DNA from: Gammaproteobacteria bacterium
GTDB taxonomy: Bacteria > Pseudomonadota > Gammaproteobacteria > GCA-001735895
Assembly (NCBI GenBank): GCA_024763185.1
Contig: JANTFY010000055.1
Location: forward strand, 1 to 11,140
Direction: 5' to 3'
Length of the DNA: 11,140 nt
This document shows, one piece after another, positions 1 through 6,492 of the stretch. Each line of letters opens with the position of its first letter. Within the stretch, counting starts at the first letter, position 1. Below the pieces are notes generated by a model. It was not told where the DNA came from, did no database searches, and saw nothing but the letters and a program-made list of their open reading frames with translations. Position numbers and translations under genes: made by a program.

Positions 1-911
1 CCGGACAGGGTGCCGGCCTGGTAAACCGGTCCGATCGGTGCCAGGTGATTCATGATCTCCTGCCTGCCGCCAAAGGCGCCGACCGGCATGCCCCCACCAA
101 TGACCTTGCCCAGTGCGGTCAAGTCTGCCTGCACACCATAATATCCCTGCGCGCCGCTCAGGCTTACCCGAAAGCCGGTCATGACTTCATCGATAATGAA
201 CACCGCTCCATGTTTGCTGCAGTTATCACGCAGGCATTCAAGAAATCCCGGCACCGGAGGAATGCAATTCATGTTACCCGCGACCGGTTCAACGATCAGG
301 CAGGCGATTTCATCGCCCACTTCGGCAAACAGTTGATTGACCTGGTCGATATTATTGTATTCCAGGGTCAGGGTGTTTTCAGCCAGCGCTTTGGGGATAC
401 CCGGTGAACTCGGTACGCCCATGGTCAGGGCTCCGGAACCGGCCTTGACCAGCAACGAATCACCATGACCGTGGTAACAGCCTTCGAATTTCACAATCTT
501 ATCGCGACCGGTAAAACCACGTGCCAGGCGAATCGCCGACATGGTGGCCTCGGTGCCGGAACTGGTCATACGCACCTGGTCCATGCCCGGCATGATGTCG
601 CAAATTCTATCGGCAAGTTCGATTTCAAGTTCAGTCGGCGCGCCGAAGCTGAGCCCGTTATCAGCCGCATGTTTAACCGCTTCGATAATCTCAGGATGGG
701 CATGTCCACAGATCATGGGCCCCCATGAACCCACGTAATCGATATAGGCATTGCCATCGGCATCGTAAAGATAGGCCCCTTCTGCCCGCTCTATGAACAG
801 CGGGGTTCCACCCACACCGTTAAATGCCCTGACCGGAGAGTTCACACCACCGGGAATCGTTTTCTGCGCGCGATTGAATAAGGCTTCGGATTTTTGCGTC
901 GATGAGCTCAT
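1..911 (-). CDS. hemL: Glutamate-1-semialdehyde 2,1-aminomutase, 5' part (C-terminus beyond left edge)
   Basis: Converts glutamate-1-semialdehyde to 5-aminolevulinate, the last step of the C5 route to tetrapyrroles. It is a cytoplasmic, PLP-dependent class III aminotransferase-fold enzyme. About 303 codons are present of a family length near 427. Visible signatures are IPGGVNSPVRAF (about residues 19-30), GSWGPMICGHAHPE, SSGTEATMSAIRLARG, KFEGCYHGHGDSLL, VEPVAGNMNC, the PLP-binding DEVMTGFRV and the catalytic lysine in TALGKVIGGGMPVGAFGG (K269, codon 105-107). The reading frame is open from the start to the left edge, where it ends within YQAGTLSG. The start at 911 gives an N-terminus (MSSSTQKSEALF) close to known HemL proteins. 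An in-frame ATG at 923 would add four residues, and neither has a clear Shine-Dalgarno. It lies 76 nt downstream of thiE; the order thiD-thiE-hemL is also found in Pseudomonas. Identity is very secure. Confidence 0.97.
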   Translation of the reverse strand, partial: MSSSTQKSEALFNRAQKTIPGGVNSPVRAFNGVGGTPLFIERAEGAYLYDADGNAYIDYVGSWGPMICGHAHPEIIEAVKHAADNGLSFGAPTELEIELADRICDIMPGMDQVRMTSSGTEATMSAIRLARGFTGRDKIVKFEGCYHGHGDSLLVKAGSGALTMGVPSSPGIPKALAENTLTLEYNNIDQVNQLFAEVGDEIACLIVEPVAGNMNCIPPVPGFLECLRDNCSKHGAVFIIDEVMTGFRVSLSGAQGYYGVQADLTALGKVIGGGMPVGAFGGRQEIMNHLAPIGPVYQAGTLS

Positions 912-946
912 GAAGGTTTGCATCCAGGTTGAAAAATTAAGCGCGC

Positions 947-975
947 ATTTTACGCAATATCTCGCAGGCTGAAAA
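947..975 (-). promoter_or_regulatory. Possible sigma70-type promoter for hemL
   Basis: In the thiE-hemL gap the minus strand reads TTTTCA (975-970), a 17-nt spacer and TAAAAT (952-947). That is four of six and five of six matches to the sigma70 consensus. It would start transcription about 30 nt before the hemL ATG and let hemL be expressed apart from the thi genes. AT-rich gaps produce such matches by chance, so this is only a candidate. Confidence 0.28.
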
Positions 976-987
976 ACTTTATTAACC

Positions 988-1620
988 TTAAACAAACATG
1001 CGACTGAAACGATTTGCCTGCAGTTCGATGTCGGGCGCTGCAAACAGTCCCTGAATAACCGCCACCATGTCCGCACCGCGGCTGATCAAATGCGGGGCAT
1101 TGTCCGTGGTTATTCCGCCGATCACGCACAGCGGACAATCCAGTTCAGGGCGGGCCTGATCCAGCAATTCGGGACGGGCCTGCACCGCATCCGGCTTGGT
1201 GTTGGATGGAAAAAAACGCCCAAACGCCACGTAGTCAGCACCCTCTAGGCATGATTGACGGGCGAGTTCGAGACGGTTATAACAGGAACAACCGATAATC
1301 GCCTGTGACCCCAGGCGTTCACGTGCTGTATTGATATCTTGATCCTGCCTGCCCAGGTGAACGCCATCGGCACCTGCCTCCAGCGCAAGCCCGACGTTAT
1401 CATTGATGATAAACAGCGCACCATGTTGCCGGCAAAGCTGCTTCAATAATCCCGCCTGTTCCAACTGTTGTTCGTAGGGCAGATGTTTGTCGCGGTATTG
1501 AAGAATGTTCATGCCGCCGTGCAGGGCAGCCTGTACCGCTTTGAGCAGCCTGCCTGTATCTGGCATCAGGCGCCTGTCGGTGATGCCATAGAGTCCTTTC
1601 AGGCGAGCTTTGTTATTCAT
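988..1620 (-). CDS. thiE: Thiamine-phosphate synthase
   Basis: Joins 4-amino-5-hydroxymethyl-2-methylpyrimidine diphosphate to thiazole phosphate to make thiamine monophosphate; a cytoplasmic TIM barrel. From the chosen start it is 210 aa, a normal ThiE length. Motifs in order: LYGITD (10-15), QYRDK (41-45), the Mg-diphosphate region FIINDN (70-75), DGVHLGRQD (85-93), IIGCSCYN (108-115), YVAFGRFFPSNTKPDA (130-145), VIGGITTDNA (166-175) and the phosphate-binding end RGADMVAVIQGLF. The reading frame is open upstream to an ATG at 1677, but that would overlap thiD by 65 nt and add residues unlike ThiE. The ATG at 1620 overlaps the thiD stop by 8 nt (ATGAATAA), which suggests translational coupling. 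A short imperfect repeat (QARPEL twice, residues 147-160) lies in the variable loop after the TKPDA motif. Confidence 0.96.
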   Translation of the reverse strand: MNNKARLKGLYGITDRRLMPDTGRLLKAVQAALHGGMNILQYRDKHLPYEQQLEQAGLLKQLCRQHGALFIINDNVGLALEAGADGVHLGRQDQDINTARERLGSQAIIGCSCYNRLELARQSCLEGADYVAFGRFFPSNTKPDAVQARPELLDQARPELDCPLCVIGGITTDNAPHLISRGADMVAVIQGLFAAPDIELQANRFSRMFV

Positions 1621-2419
1621 CCCCGGCCCAGAACAGGCGATTGGGAAAATGTTGGCCCATACCAAAACGACGCGCATGTTTCAGGCTTTGCCAGGTGTAA
1701 TCCTGCGCTTCGCGTGAAGCGGAAAGCGGATCCAGGCCCTGCGCCATCAGAGCTGCCAGACTGGCTGCCAGGGTGCAACCACTGCCATGGTATTCAAACG
1801 GTAAACGCGGCCACTCAAAGTGATCAATTTCACGATGATTATGAAACAGTCGATTGACCACCTTTTGATTGCTATCGTGCGTACCGGTCAACAGAACGTG
1901 ATCACAACCACGATCCATCAAACCACTGGCCATGGCGGCAGGTGTATCCGCTTCCGGCACCAGGGCAGCGGCTTCCAGGGTATTTGGCGTCAACACGTCG
2001 GTCATGGGTAATAGCAGGCTGTGCATGGCATCCATGATTTCCTGGTTGGCCAGTTCGGTGCCGGCACCGCTGGCCAGGATCGGATCAAAGATGACCGGCA
2101 CATCGGCATAGTCATACAAAATGGAATGCAGCGCTTCGATAACCTCAACACTGGCCAGCAGGCCAATCTTGAAAGCCGCCACCGGCAGGTCTTCAAGCAC
2201 TGCGCGTGCTGACTGAATGACAATATCCTCATCGATCGGCACCAGGCTGGACACATCGATACTGTCCTGAACCGTCAAACAGGTCACCACGCTCGCGGCA
2301 TGGCAACCCTGGCTGGAAATGGCTTCAATATCGGCCGAGATACCGGCACCCCCGGTGGCATCGTGGCCGGAAAAGGATAAAACCACAGGTGGCATAGATT
2401 TTTTTTCGTCGTTATTCAT
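1613..2419 (-). CDS. thiD: Hydroxymethylpyrimidine/phosphomethylpyrimidine kinase
   Basis: Phosphorylates hydroxymethylpyrimidine and then its monophosphate, producing the pyrimidine diphosphate used by ThiE. It is a ribokinase-fold enzyme. It is 268 aa from the chosen start. Visible: the N-terminal SFSGHDATGGAGISADIEA (15-33), CLTVQDS around the pyrimidine-binding glutamine (Q51), KIGLLAS (84-90), DPILASGAG (112-120), TPNTLEA (144-150), LLTGTH (176-181) and the anion-hole GSGCTLAAS (212-220). The start is uncertain. A TTG at 2440 overlaps the stop of the upstream transporter gene, an ATG lies at 2419, and another ATG at 2395 sits just before the conserved domain. I prefer 2419 because it is an ATG and an AGGAT-like sequence lies upstream, though rather far away. 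An A8 run (2406-2399) sits between the two ATGs. No second (ThiE or ThiN) domain is fused. Confidence 0.95.
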   Translation of the reverse strand: MNNDEKKSMPPVVLSFSGHDATGGAGISADIEAISSQGCHAASVVTCLTVQDSIDVSSLVPIDEDIVIQSARAVLEDLPVAAFKIGLLASVEVIEALHSILYDYADVPVIFDPILASGAGTELANQEIMDAMHSLLLPMTDVLTPNTLEAAALVPEADTPAAMASGLMDRGCDHVLLTGTHDSNQKVVNRLFHNHREIDHFEWPRLPFEYHGSGCTLAASLAALMAQGLDPLSASREAQDYTWQSLKHARRFGMGQHFPNRLFWAGDE

Positions 2420-2436
2420 ACAGGGGATTTCTATCC

Positions 2437-4008
2437 TCAACCTTTCTGATCATCAAGCCGGGTATAGGCTTCAATCTTGTTCCAACGCAACCAGATCAAT
2501 AACAGTACAGGTATGCCAAGCAGTGCTGTAAACAAGAAAAAGTTGGTGTAACCAATATTATCCACCATGCTTCCCGAATAGCCACCCAGTGTTTTGGGTA
2601 ATAGCGTCATAATTGAGCTGAAAATAGCGTATTGCATGGCAGTAAAAGATATATTGGTCAGGCTGGACAGAAATGCAACAAAAGCTGCCGAAGCAAGTCC
2701 GGCCGAAATATTGTCAGCTGCAACCACAATGTATAATAGGTGCAAATCATTCCCAGTCTGCGCCAGAAACATGAATAACAGGTTGGTCGCCGCCGACAAC
2801 AAAGCCCCGATAAACAGAATTCTAATCACTCCGTATCGCACCGACAGCACACCGCCCAGAAAACCACCCAGCAGTGTCATAATCAGACCAAACGTTTTAA
2901 CGGCAGTGGCAATCTCGGTCTTGGTAAAACCAAGGTCCTGATAAAACACGTTTGAAATAACTCCCAGAACTATATCCGATATCCGATACAGGCCAACCAG
3001 TAGTAGTACCCACAACGCCAACTTAAAACCGAAACGCGAGAAAAAATCAGCTACTGGACGAACATAAGTATCATCCACCACATCTCGCCTTACCACTCCC
3101 AATATGACGGCCAGCTTTGCAATTAAAGTGGCAACAGCCAGGCCCATGGTCAACCGGGTTGTCTCCATCAACAGGCCAGCCAGCACCTTGTTACCGAGTA
3201 GGGAAGCCAGTAACTCTTTTCCATCCGCAGCAAGACCGCTACTGAAATAATAACTCAGCACAAATCCACAAACGGCCAGCGCAAACAGAACCAACAAGCC
3301 GGCATAATCCCGTGCTACATAGTCGTTTAAACCACTTTCCGGCAACTGTGGCTCAGGGATCAGAAAGGTTGTAACCACACCGATCAGCATCATGGCGGCC
3401 ATCAGGAAATAAGTCAGGCGCCATGCCTCATAGCTGTAGGCGGCAGTGGAAGAACCAAAGTAATCAGCCAAAAAAAGCGCCCCCGCTCCTGCAACTACCA
3501 TGGCTATACGATAACCGCCTATATACATGGCCGATAGCAATGCCTGTAAATCACTTTCAGCAGACTCAATCCGGTAGGCATCGATAACAATATCTTGTGT
3601 AGCCGAGGAAAACCCCAGTGCCACGGCCGCAAGCGCCATCATGACCAGGCTGCTGTCACTTAGCACAGGATTGATCAGCGCCATCCAGCTGATAGAACCT
3701 ATTACTGCCAGCTGGGCTACCAGCAGCCAGGCACGCCGACGCCCAAACACAGAAGTCAGTACAGGTAGTGGCAGCTTATCAATCAGGGGGGCCCATACAA
3801 ACTTGAAGGAGTAACCCAGCGCCGCCCAACTGAAGAAAGTTGTCGTGGAACGTTCAACCCCGGCTTCGCGCAGCCATAACGACAGGGAAGAAAAGATCAG
3901 CAAAATGGGTATACCCGCAGAAAACCCTAGAAAAAGCATGGTGATTACGCGTGGCTTACGAAAGGCCTTGAGACTTTCCCCCCAGCTATGGTGCAACATT
4001 GTTTTCAT
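2437..4008 (-). CDS. ampG: AmpG-like muropeptide permease (MFS)
   Basis: A 523-aa inner-membrane protein rich in hydrophobic segments, probably importing GlcNAc-anhydroMurNAc muropeptides from the periplasm for cell-wall recycling. AmpG-type signatures are LFLGFSAGIPILL (25-37), the loop FKFVWAPLIDKLPLP followed by FGRRRAWLL (69-97), ALGFSSATQDIVIDAYR (130-146) and GGYRIAMVVAGAGALFLAD (164-182). The second half repeats the MFS pattern with GFTKTEIATAVKTFG and SSIMTLLPKTLGGYSG. A hydrophobic insert between the two halves (about 235-325) fits the extra helices known in AmpG. Its ATG overlaps the stop of the exonuclease gene (ATGA, 4008-4005); a second ATG lies three codons on. No beta-lactamase or ampD gene is adjacent, so context does not confirm the substrate. 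A related peptide or acetyl-CoA MFS transporter is less likely. Confidence 0.88.
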   Translation of the reverse strand: MKTMLHHSWGESLKAFRKPRVITMLFLGFSAGIPILLIFSSLSLWLREAGVERSTTTFFSWAALGYSFKFVWAPLIDKLPLPVLTSVFGRRRAWLLVAQLAVIGSISWMALINPVLSDSSLVMMALAAVALGFSSATQDIVIDAYRIESAESDLQALLSAMYIGGYRIAMVVAGAGALFLADYFGSSTAAYSYEAWRLTYFLMAAMMLIGVVTTFLIPEPQLPESGLNDYVARDYAGLLVLFALAVCGFVLSYYFSSGLAADGKELLASLLGNKVLAGLLMETTRLTMGLAVATLIAKLAVILGVVRRDVVDDTYVRPVADFFSRFGFKLALWVLLLVGLYRISDIVLGVISNVFYQDLGFTKTEIATAVKTFGLIMTLLGGFLGGVLSVRYGVIRILFIGALLSAATNLLFMFLAQTGNDLHLLYIVVAADNISAGLASAAFVAFLSSLTNISFTAMQYAIFSSIMTLLPKTLGGYSGSMVDNIGYTNFFLFTALLGIPVLLLIWLRWNKIEAYTRLDDQKG

Positions 4009-4790
4009 TTGCCGCTTTCAATACTAAAGTCATAATCCATGATCAATGGTGCATGATCTGAAAAACGCTGGTCTTTATAAATTGAAGCCGACCTGATCAG
4101 CGTTTTCAGCGCCGGCGTGACCACCTGATAATCGATACGCCATCCGACATTTTTATCCCAGGCCTGCCCACGGTTGGACCACCAGGTGTATTGATCCTCG
4201 CCCTGTTCCACCTCGCGAAAGCCATCGACGAAACCCACCCGGTCAAACAGGTCGCTCATCCATTCGCGCTCATGCGGCAAAAACCCGGAATTTTTCTGGT
4301 TGGCTTTCCAGTTTTTCAGGTCGATTTCCTTGTGTGCGATATTCCAGTCACCGCAGATAATAAACTGGCGCCGTCGACGTTTTAACGCTTGCAGGTGAAT
4401 CTTAAAACTCTTGAGAAAGCGCTCCTTGGATTCCTGACGGTGCTCACCGGACGAACCCGACGGTGCATACAACGAGATAAACGAAATATTTTTATAACGG
4501 AATTCCAGGTAGCGGCCTTCGTTATCAAATTCACTATCACCATAGCCGTGAATGATTTCCAGTGGCTTTTTGCGCGCATAGATCGCGGTACCGCTATAAC
4601 CTTTTTTTAACGCATCGCAATAGCTCACCTGGTAACCCGGAGGGTGATAAAGTTCATCCTGCAGCTGGTCAACCTGGGCCTTGGTTTCCTGGATGCACAC
4701 CACGTCTGCTCCCTGTGCGGACAACCAGTCAAAGAAACCCTTGCGTCCGGCCGCTCGAATTCCATTGGTATTGATAGAAATGACTTTCAT
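4005..4790 (-). CDS. xth: Exonuclease III-family AP endonuclease (in the crc position)
   Basis: A 261-aa endonuclease/exonuclease/phosphatase-fold protein, expected to cut at abasic sites and degrade 3' ends of duplex DNA. The catalytic set looks complete: N7 in NTNGIRAA, metal-binding E35 in IQETKA, Y108 in LYAPSG, D148 and N150 in GDWNIAH, D220 in WRIDY, and D245/H246 in SDHAP. It lies divergent from pyrE, exactly where Pseudomonas has crc, a catalytically dead ExoIII relative and Hfq partner in catabolite repression. Its C-terminus (GWRIDYQVVTPAL, then HAPLIMDYD) resembles Crc closely. In Crc, as I recall it, the glutamate and the GDWN segment are altered, whereas here they are intact, so I call an active nuclease. 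The gene is first in a string of overlapping genes (AmpG-like gene, thiD, thiE). A regulatory side role cannot be excluded. Confidence 0.93.
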   Translation of the reverse strand: MKVISINTNGIRAAGRKGFFDWLSAQGADVVCIQETKAQVDQLQDELYHPPGYQVSYCDALKKGYSGTAIYARKKPLEIIHGYGDSEFDNEGRYLEFRYKNISFISLYAPSGSSGEHRQESKERFLKSFKIHLQALKRRRRQFIICGDWNIAHKEIDLKNWKANQKNSGFLPHEREWMSDLFDRVGFVDGFREVEQGEDQYTWWSNRGQAWDKNVGWRIDYQVVTPALKTLIRSASIYKDQRFSDHAPLIMDYDFSIESGK

Positions 4791-4883
4791 AAGCGCTGTT
4801 TACTGTCAAAGAAAAACCGGCACCCAAAAGCACCGGACTGCAAACATGTTATGATACCTCACAACTCACTTGACGGCTAAATC
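4791..4883. promoter_or_regulatory. Divergent intergenic region between the exonuclease gene and pyrE
   Basis: This 93-nt gap must hold the start signals of both divergent transcripts unless these lie inside coding sequence. The only clear hexamer is TATGAT (4850-4855), a good -10 for pyrE about 30 nt before its ATG, but no convincing -35 lies 16-18 nt upstream. TTGACG at 4870-4875 is too close to pyrE, and TTGACA on the minus strand (4809-4804) has no matching -10 before the exonuclease start. I saw no thi-box (TPP riboswitch) sequence, no pyrimidine attenuator (U-run plus hairpin) and no clear Shine-Dalgarno for pyrE. Confidence 0.35.
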
Positions 4884-5528
4884 ATGCAACCCTTTCAACA
4901 ACAATTTCTGGACTATTGCATCCATCGCGGCGTGTTACGCTTTGGTGAATTCACCCTTAAATCCGGCCGGGTCAGCCCTTATTTTTTCAACGCCGGATTG
5001 TTCAATAACGGTGAAGACCTGTCTGCTCTCGGTAATTTTTATGCCCAGGCCATCAAACACGCGCAGCTCGATTTCGATGTGTTATTCGGCCCCGCCTATA
5101 AAGGCATACCACTGGCCGCCTTAACTGCGGCCAGCCTGTACCAGCAGTTCAAGATTAACAAGCCCTATGCCTTTGATCGCAAGGAGAAAAAAGACCATGG
5201 CGAAGGCGGCCAGATTGTAGGCGCCGACCTGAAGGGTGATATCCTGATTATTGATGATGTCATTACCGCAGGCACGGCCATCCGCCAATCGATGCAATTG
5301 ATCGAATCTTTAGGGGCCAGAGTCAAAGCAGTCACCATCGCACTGGACAGGCAGGAGCGTGGCCAGGGACGCCACTCGGCCATCGAAGAACTGGAACAAA
5401 TGGGCTTGCAAGTGATCCCGATTATCCGCCTGGCTGACATCATGAGTTACCTGCAACAAAAAGGGGACCAGGAACAACTGGAAGCCGTCCAGCTATACCG
5501 TTCAACTTATGGTATTGAGCAAGATTAA
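4884..5528 (+). CDS. pyrE: Orotate phosphoribosyltransferase
   Basis: Transfers ribose-5-phosphate from PRPP to orotate to form OMP in de novo pyrimidine synthesis; a cytoplasmic dimer. The 214-aa product matches the enterobacterial-type enzyme in length and layout: FGEFTLKSGRVSPYFFNAGLF (20-40), DVLFGPAYKGIPLA (65-78), the flexible catalytic loop RKEKKDHGEGG (99-109), the PRPP-binding motif LIIDDVITAGTA (121-132) and LDRQERG (154-160). The ATG at 4884 aligns with known starts (MxPFQxQF); no strong Shine-Dalgarno precedes it. It is divergent from the exonuclease gene, as pyrE and crc are in Pseudomonas, and is followed after 59 nt by the DUF1223 gene on the same strand. Confidence 0.98.
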   Translation: MQPFQQQFLDYCIHRGVLRFGEFTLKSGRVSPYFFNAGLFNNGEDLSALGNFYAQAIKHAQLDFDVLFGPAYKGIPLAALTAASLYQQFKINKPYAFDRKEKKDHGEGGQIVGADLKGDILIIDDVITAGTAIRQSMQLIESLGARVKAVTIALDRQERGQGRHSAIEELEQMGLQVIPIIRLADIMSYLQQKGDQEQLEAVQLYRSTYGIEQD

Positions 5529-5550
5529 AGGAACCCACCCCGTCAATGCC

Positions 5551-5582
5551 GGTCCTAACTACATGTTTATTCATGTAGGACC
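5551..5582 (+). promoter_or_regulatory. Hairpin covering the Shine-Dalgarno of the DUF1223 gene
   Basis: An imperfect inverted repeat: CTACATG (5559-5565) pairs with CATGTAG (5572-5578) around a 6-nt loop, and GGTC (5551-5554) pairs with GACC (5579-5582), leaving a 4-nt bulge. An alternative register pairs GGTCCTA (5551-5557) with TAGGACC (5576-5582) and CATG with CATG, also 11 base pairs. The right arm contains AGGA (5577-5580), which stands 7 nt before the ATG at 5588 and is the only good ribosome binding site. No T-run follows, so this is not a standard intrinsic terminator. The structure is seen in the sequence; any role in translation control or in 3'-end protection of the pyrE message is inference. 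Confidence 0.5.
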
Positions 5583-5587
5583 GCATC

Positions 5588-6343
5588 ATGTCAACGCCTT
5601 TCAGCTACCTGTTGTGCCTGCTTGCTGTCTGCTCAACAGCCTTTGCGCAACCGACCACGATCACGGTAAACAGCGGTAAATTTCAGACCGCAGTGGTCGA
5701 ACTTTATACCTCGGAAGGCTGCAGCAGTTGTCCGCCGGCCGATCGCTGGTTAACACAACTGACCCGGGTCCCCCACCATGAACTGGATACGCTGGCTTTA
5801 TCGTTTCACGTGGATTACTGGGATTATATAGGCTGGAAAGATGAATTTGCCAATCCCCGCTATACCGAACGGCAACGCCGGCTGGCGCTCCTCAACCGGC
5901 AATCCAGCATCTATACGCCCGAGTTTTTCGTCGACGGCCAGGAAGCGCGCGGCACCCTGAATATTCTGGAAAAGATTCGCAACAGTAATAAAACCGCATC
6001 CAAAATTGACCTGTCGTTGACTGTTGCACAACACCCCGACCAATTGCTTTTAAACCTTAACAGTCAAAACCATAGCAAGCAGGCATTACATGTTCAATTT
6101 GTGGTATTCGAGAACGCGTTAAGCAATCAGGTTGATAAAGGAGAAAATGCCGGGCGTACATTAAATCACCAGCGCGTGGTACGTTACCTCAGCACGGATC
6201 GGGCCGTAACACCTACGCTGTCACACCAAATCCCGATACAAGCCGACTGGAAACAGCAAAATCTCGGGGTCGGCGCAATAATTACATCTCCTGACCAGGA
6301 ATATATCCAGGCAGTTTTCACTTTATTGTCCAGTGCCTTATAA
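5588..6343 (+). CDS. Secreted DUF1223 thioredoxin-like protein
   Basis: A 251-aa protein of the DUF1223 family; its biochemical function is not established. Residues 1-20 form a signal peptide ending in AFA before Q21, so the mature protein should be periplasmic. VELYTSEGCSSCPPADRWL (37-55) carries a CSSC pair (C45, C48) in the position of a thioredoxin-type active site. The family motifs HVDYWDYIGWKDEFANPRYTER and YTPEFFVDG follow. The C-terminal 110 residues look like a beta-rich second domain. A redox role on exported proteins is plausible but unproven. The cysteines at 10 and 15 do not make a good lipobox. The gene lies 59 nt after pyrE behind a hairpin that would hide its ribosome binding site, so its expression may differ from that of pyrE. 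Confidence 0.88.
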   Translation: MSTPFSYLLCLLAVCSTAFAQPTTITVNSGKFQTAVVELYTSEGCSSCPPADRWLTQLTRVPHHELDTLALSFHVDYWDYIGWKDEFANPRYTERQRRLALLNRQSSIYTPEFFVDGQEARGTLNILEKIRNSNKTASKIDLSLTVAQHPDQLLLNLNSQNHSKQALHVQFVVFENALSNQVDKGENAGRTLNHQRVVRYLSTDRAVTPTLSHQIPIQADWKQQNLGVGAIITSPDQEYIQAVFTLLSSAL

Positions 6344-6347
6344 CCTG

Positions 6348-6370
6348 GCTTAACCGACACCGGGTTAAGC
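6348..6370 (+). terminator. Hairpin just after the DUF1223 stop codon
   Basis: GCTTAACC (6348-6355) and GGTTAAGC (6363-6370) form a perfect 8-bp stem with a 7-nt loop, starting 5 nt after the TAA at 6341-6343. There is no T-run on the plus strand, so it would be a weak terminator at most. It may instead protect the 3' end of the mRNA or be a protein-binding palindrome. Confidence 0.35.
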
Positions 6371-6374
6371 GTGG

Positions 6375-6403
6375 ATTACAAAAAGGACCAATTAGTCTAT
6401 TAT
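6375..6403 (+). promoter_or_regulatory. Possible promoter for the DUF4124 gene
   Basis: ATTACA (6375-6380), a 17-nt spacer and TATTAT (6398-6403) match sigma70 hexamers at four and five of six positions. They lie just after the hairpin that follows the DUF1223 gene. A leader of roughly 80 nt would result. The surrounding gap is AT-rich, so chance is a real alternative. Confidence 0.28.
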
Positions 6404-6492
6404 TGTTCTGATAAGGATTGTAAAAAAGCAGATCCACTAATATTCAAAACAGGGTTACCCGTATTTCTCAGCAGGGGGAGATTGTTGGCTAC

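Noticed and set aside
45..738. Plus-strand open frames (45-407, 465-728, 541-738) opposite hemL
   Set aside because: They lie entirely antisense to a hemL frame with unmistakable motifs, and their translations resemble no family.
1141..1190. Imperfect direct repeat inside thiE (QARPEL twice)
   Set aside because: Short, imperfect and in the variable loop of ThiE; probably chance.
1621..1677. Longer thiE with ATG at 1677
   Set aside because: It would overlap thiD by 65 nt and add 19 residues not seen in ThiE; the ATG at 1620 gives normal length and the usual N-terminus.
1468..2531. Plus-strand open frames opposite thiE and thiD (1468-1857, 1820-2011, 2021-2212, 2319-2531)
   Set aside because: All are shadows of well-identified minus-strand genes and have no ribosome binding site or recognisable domain.
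2594..2941. 115-aa plus-strand frame opposite the AmpG-like gene
   Set aside because: Antisense to conserved transmembrane coding sequence; composition is that of an AmpG reverse complement.
5597..5632. Possible lipobox in the DUF1223 signal peptide (LLC or LAVC)
   Set aside because: The residue before the cysteine is Leu or Val instead of Gly/Ala/Ser, and a good signal peptidase I site (AFA before Q21) follows.
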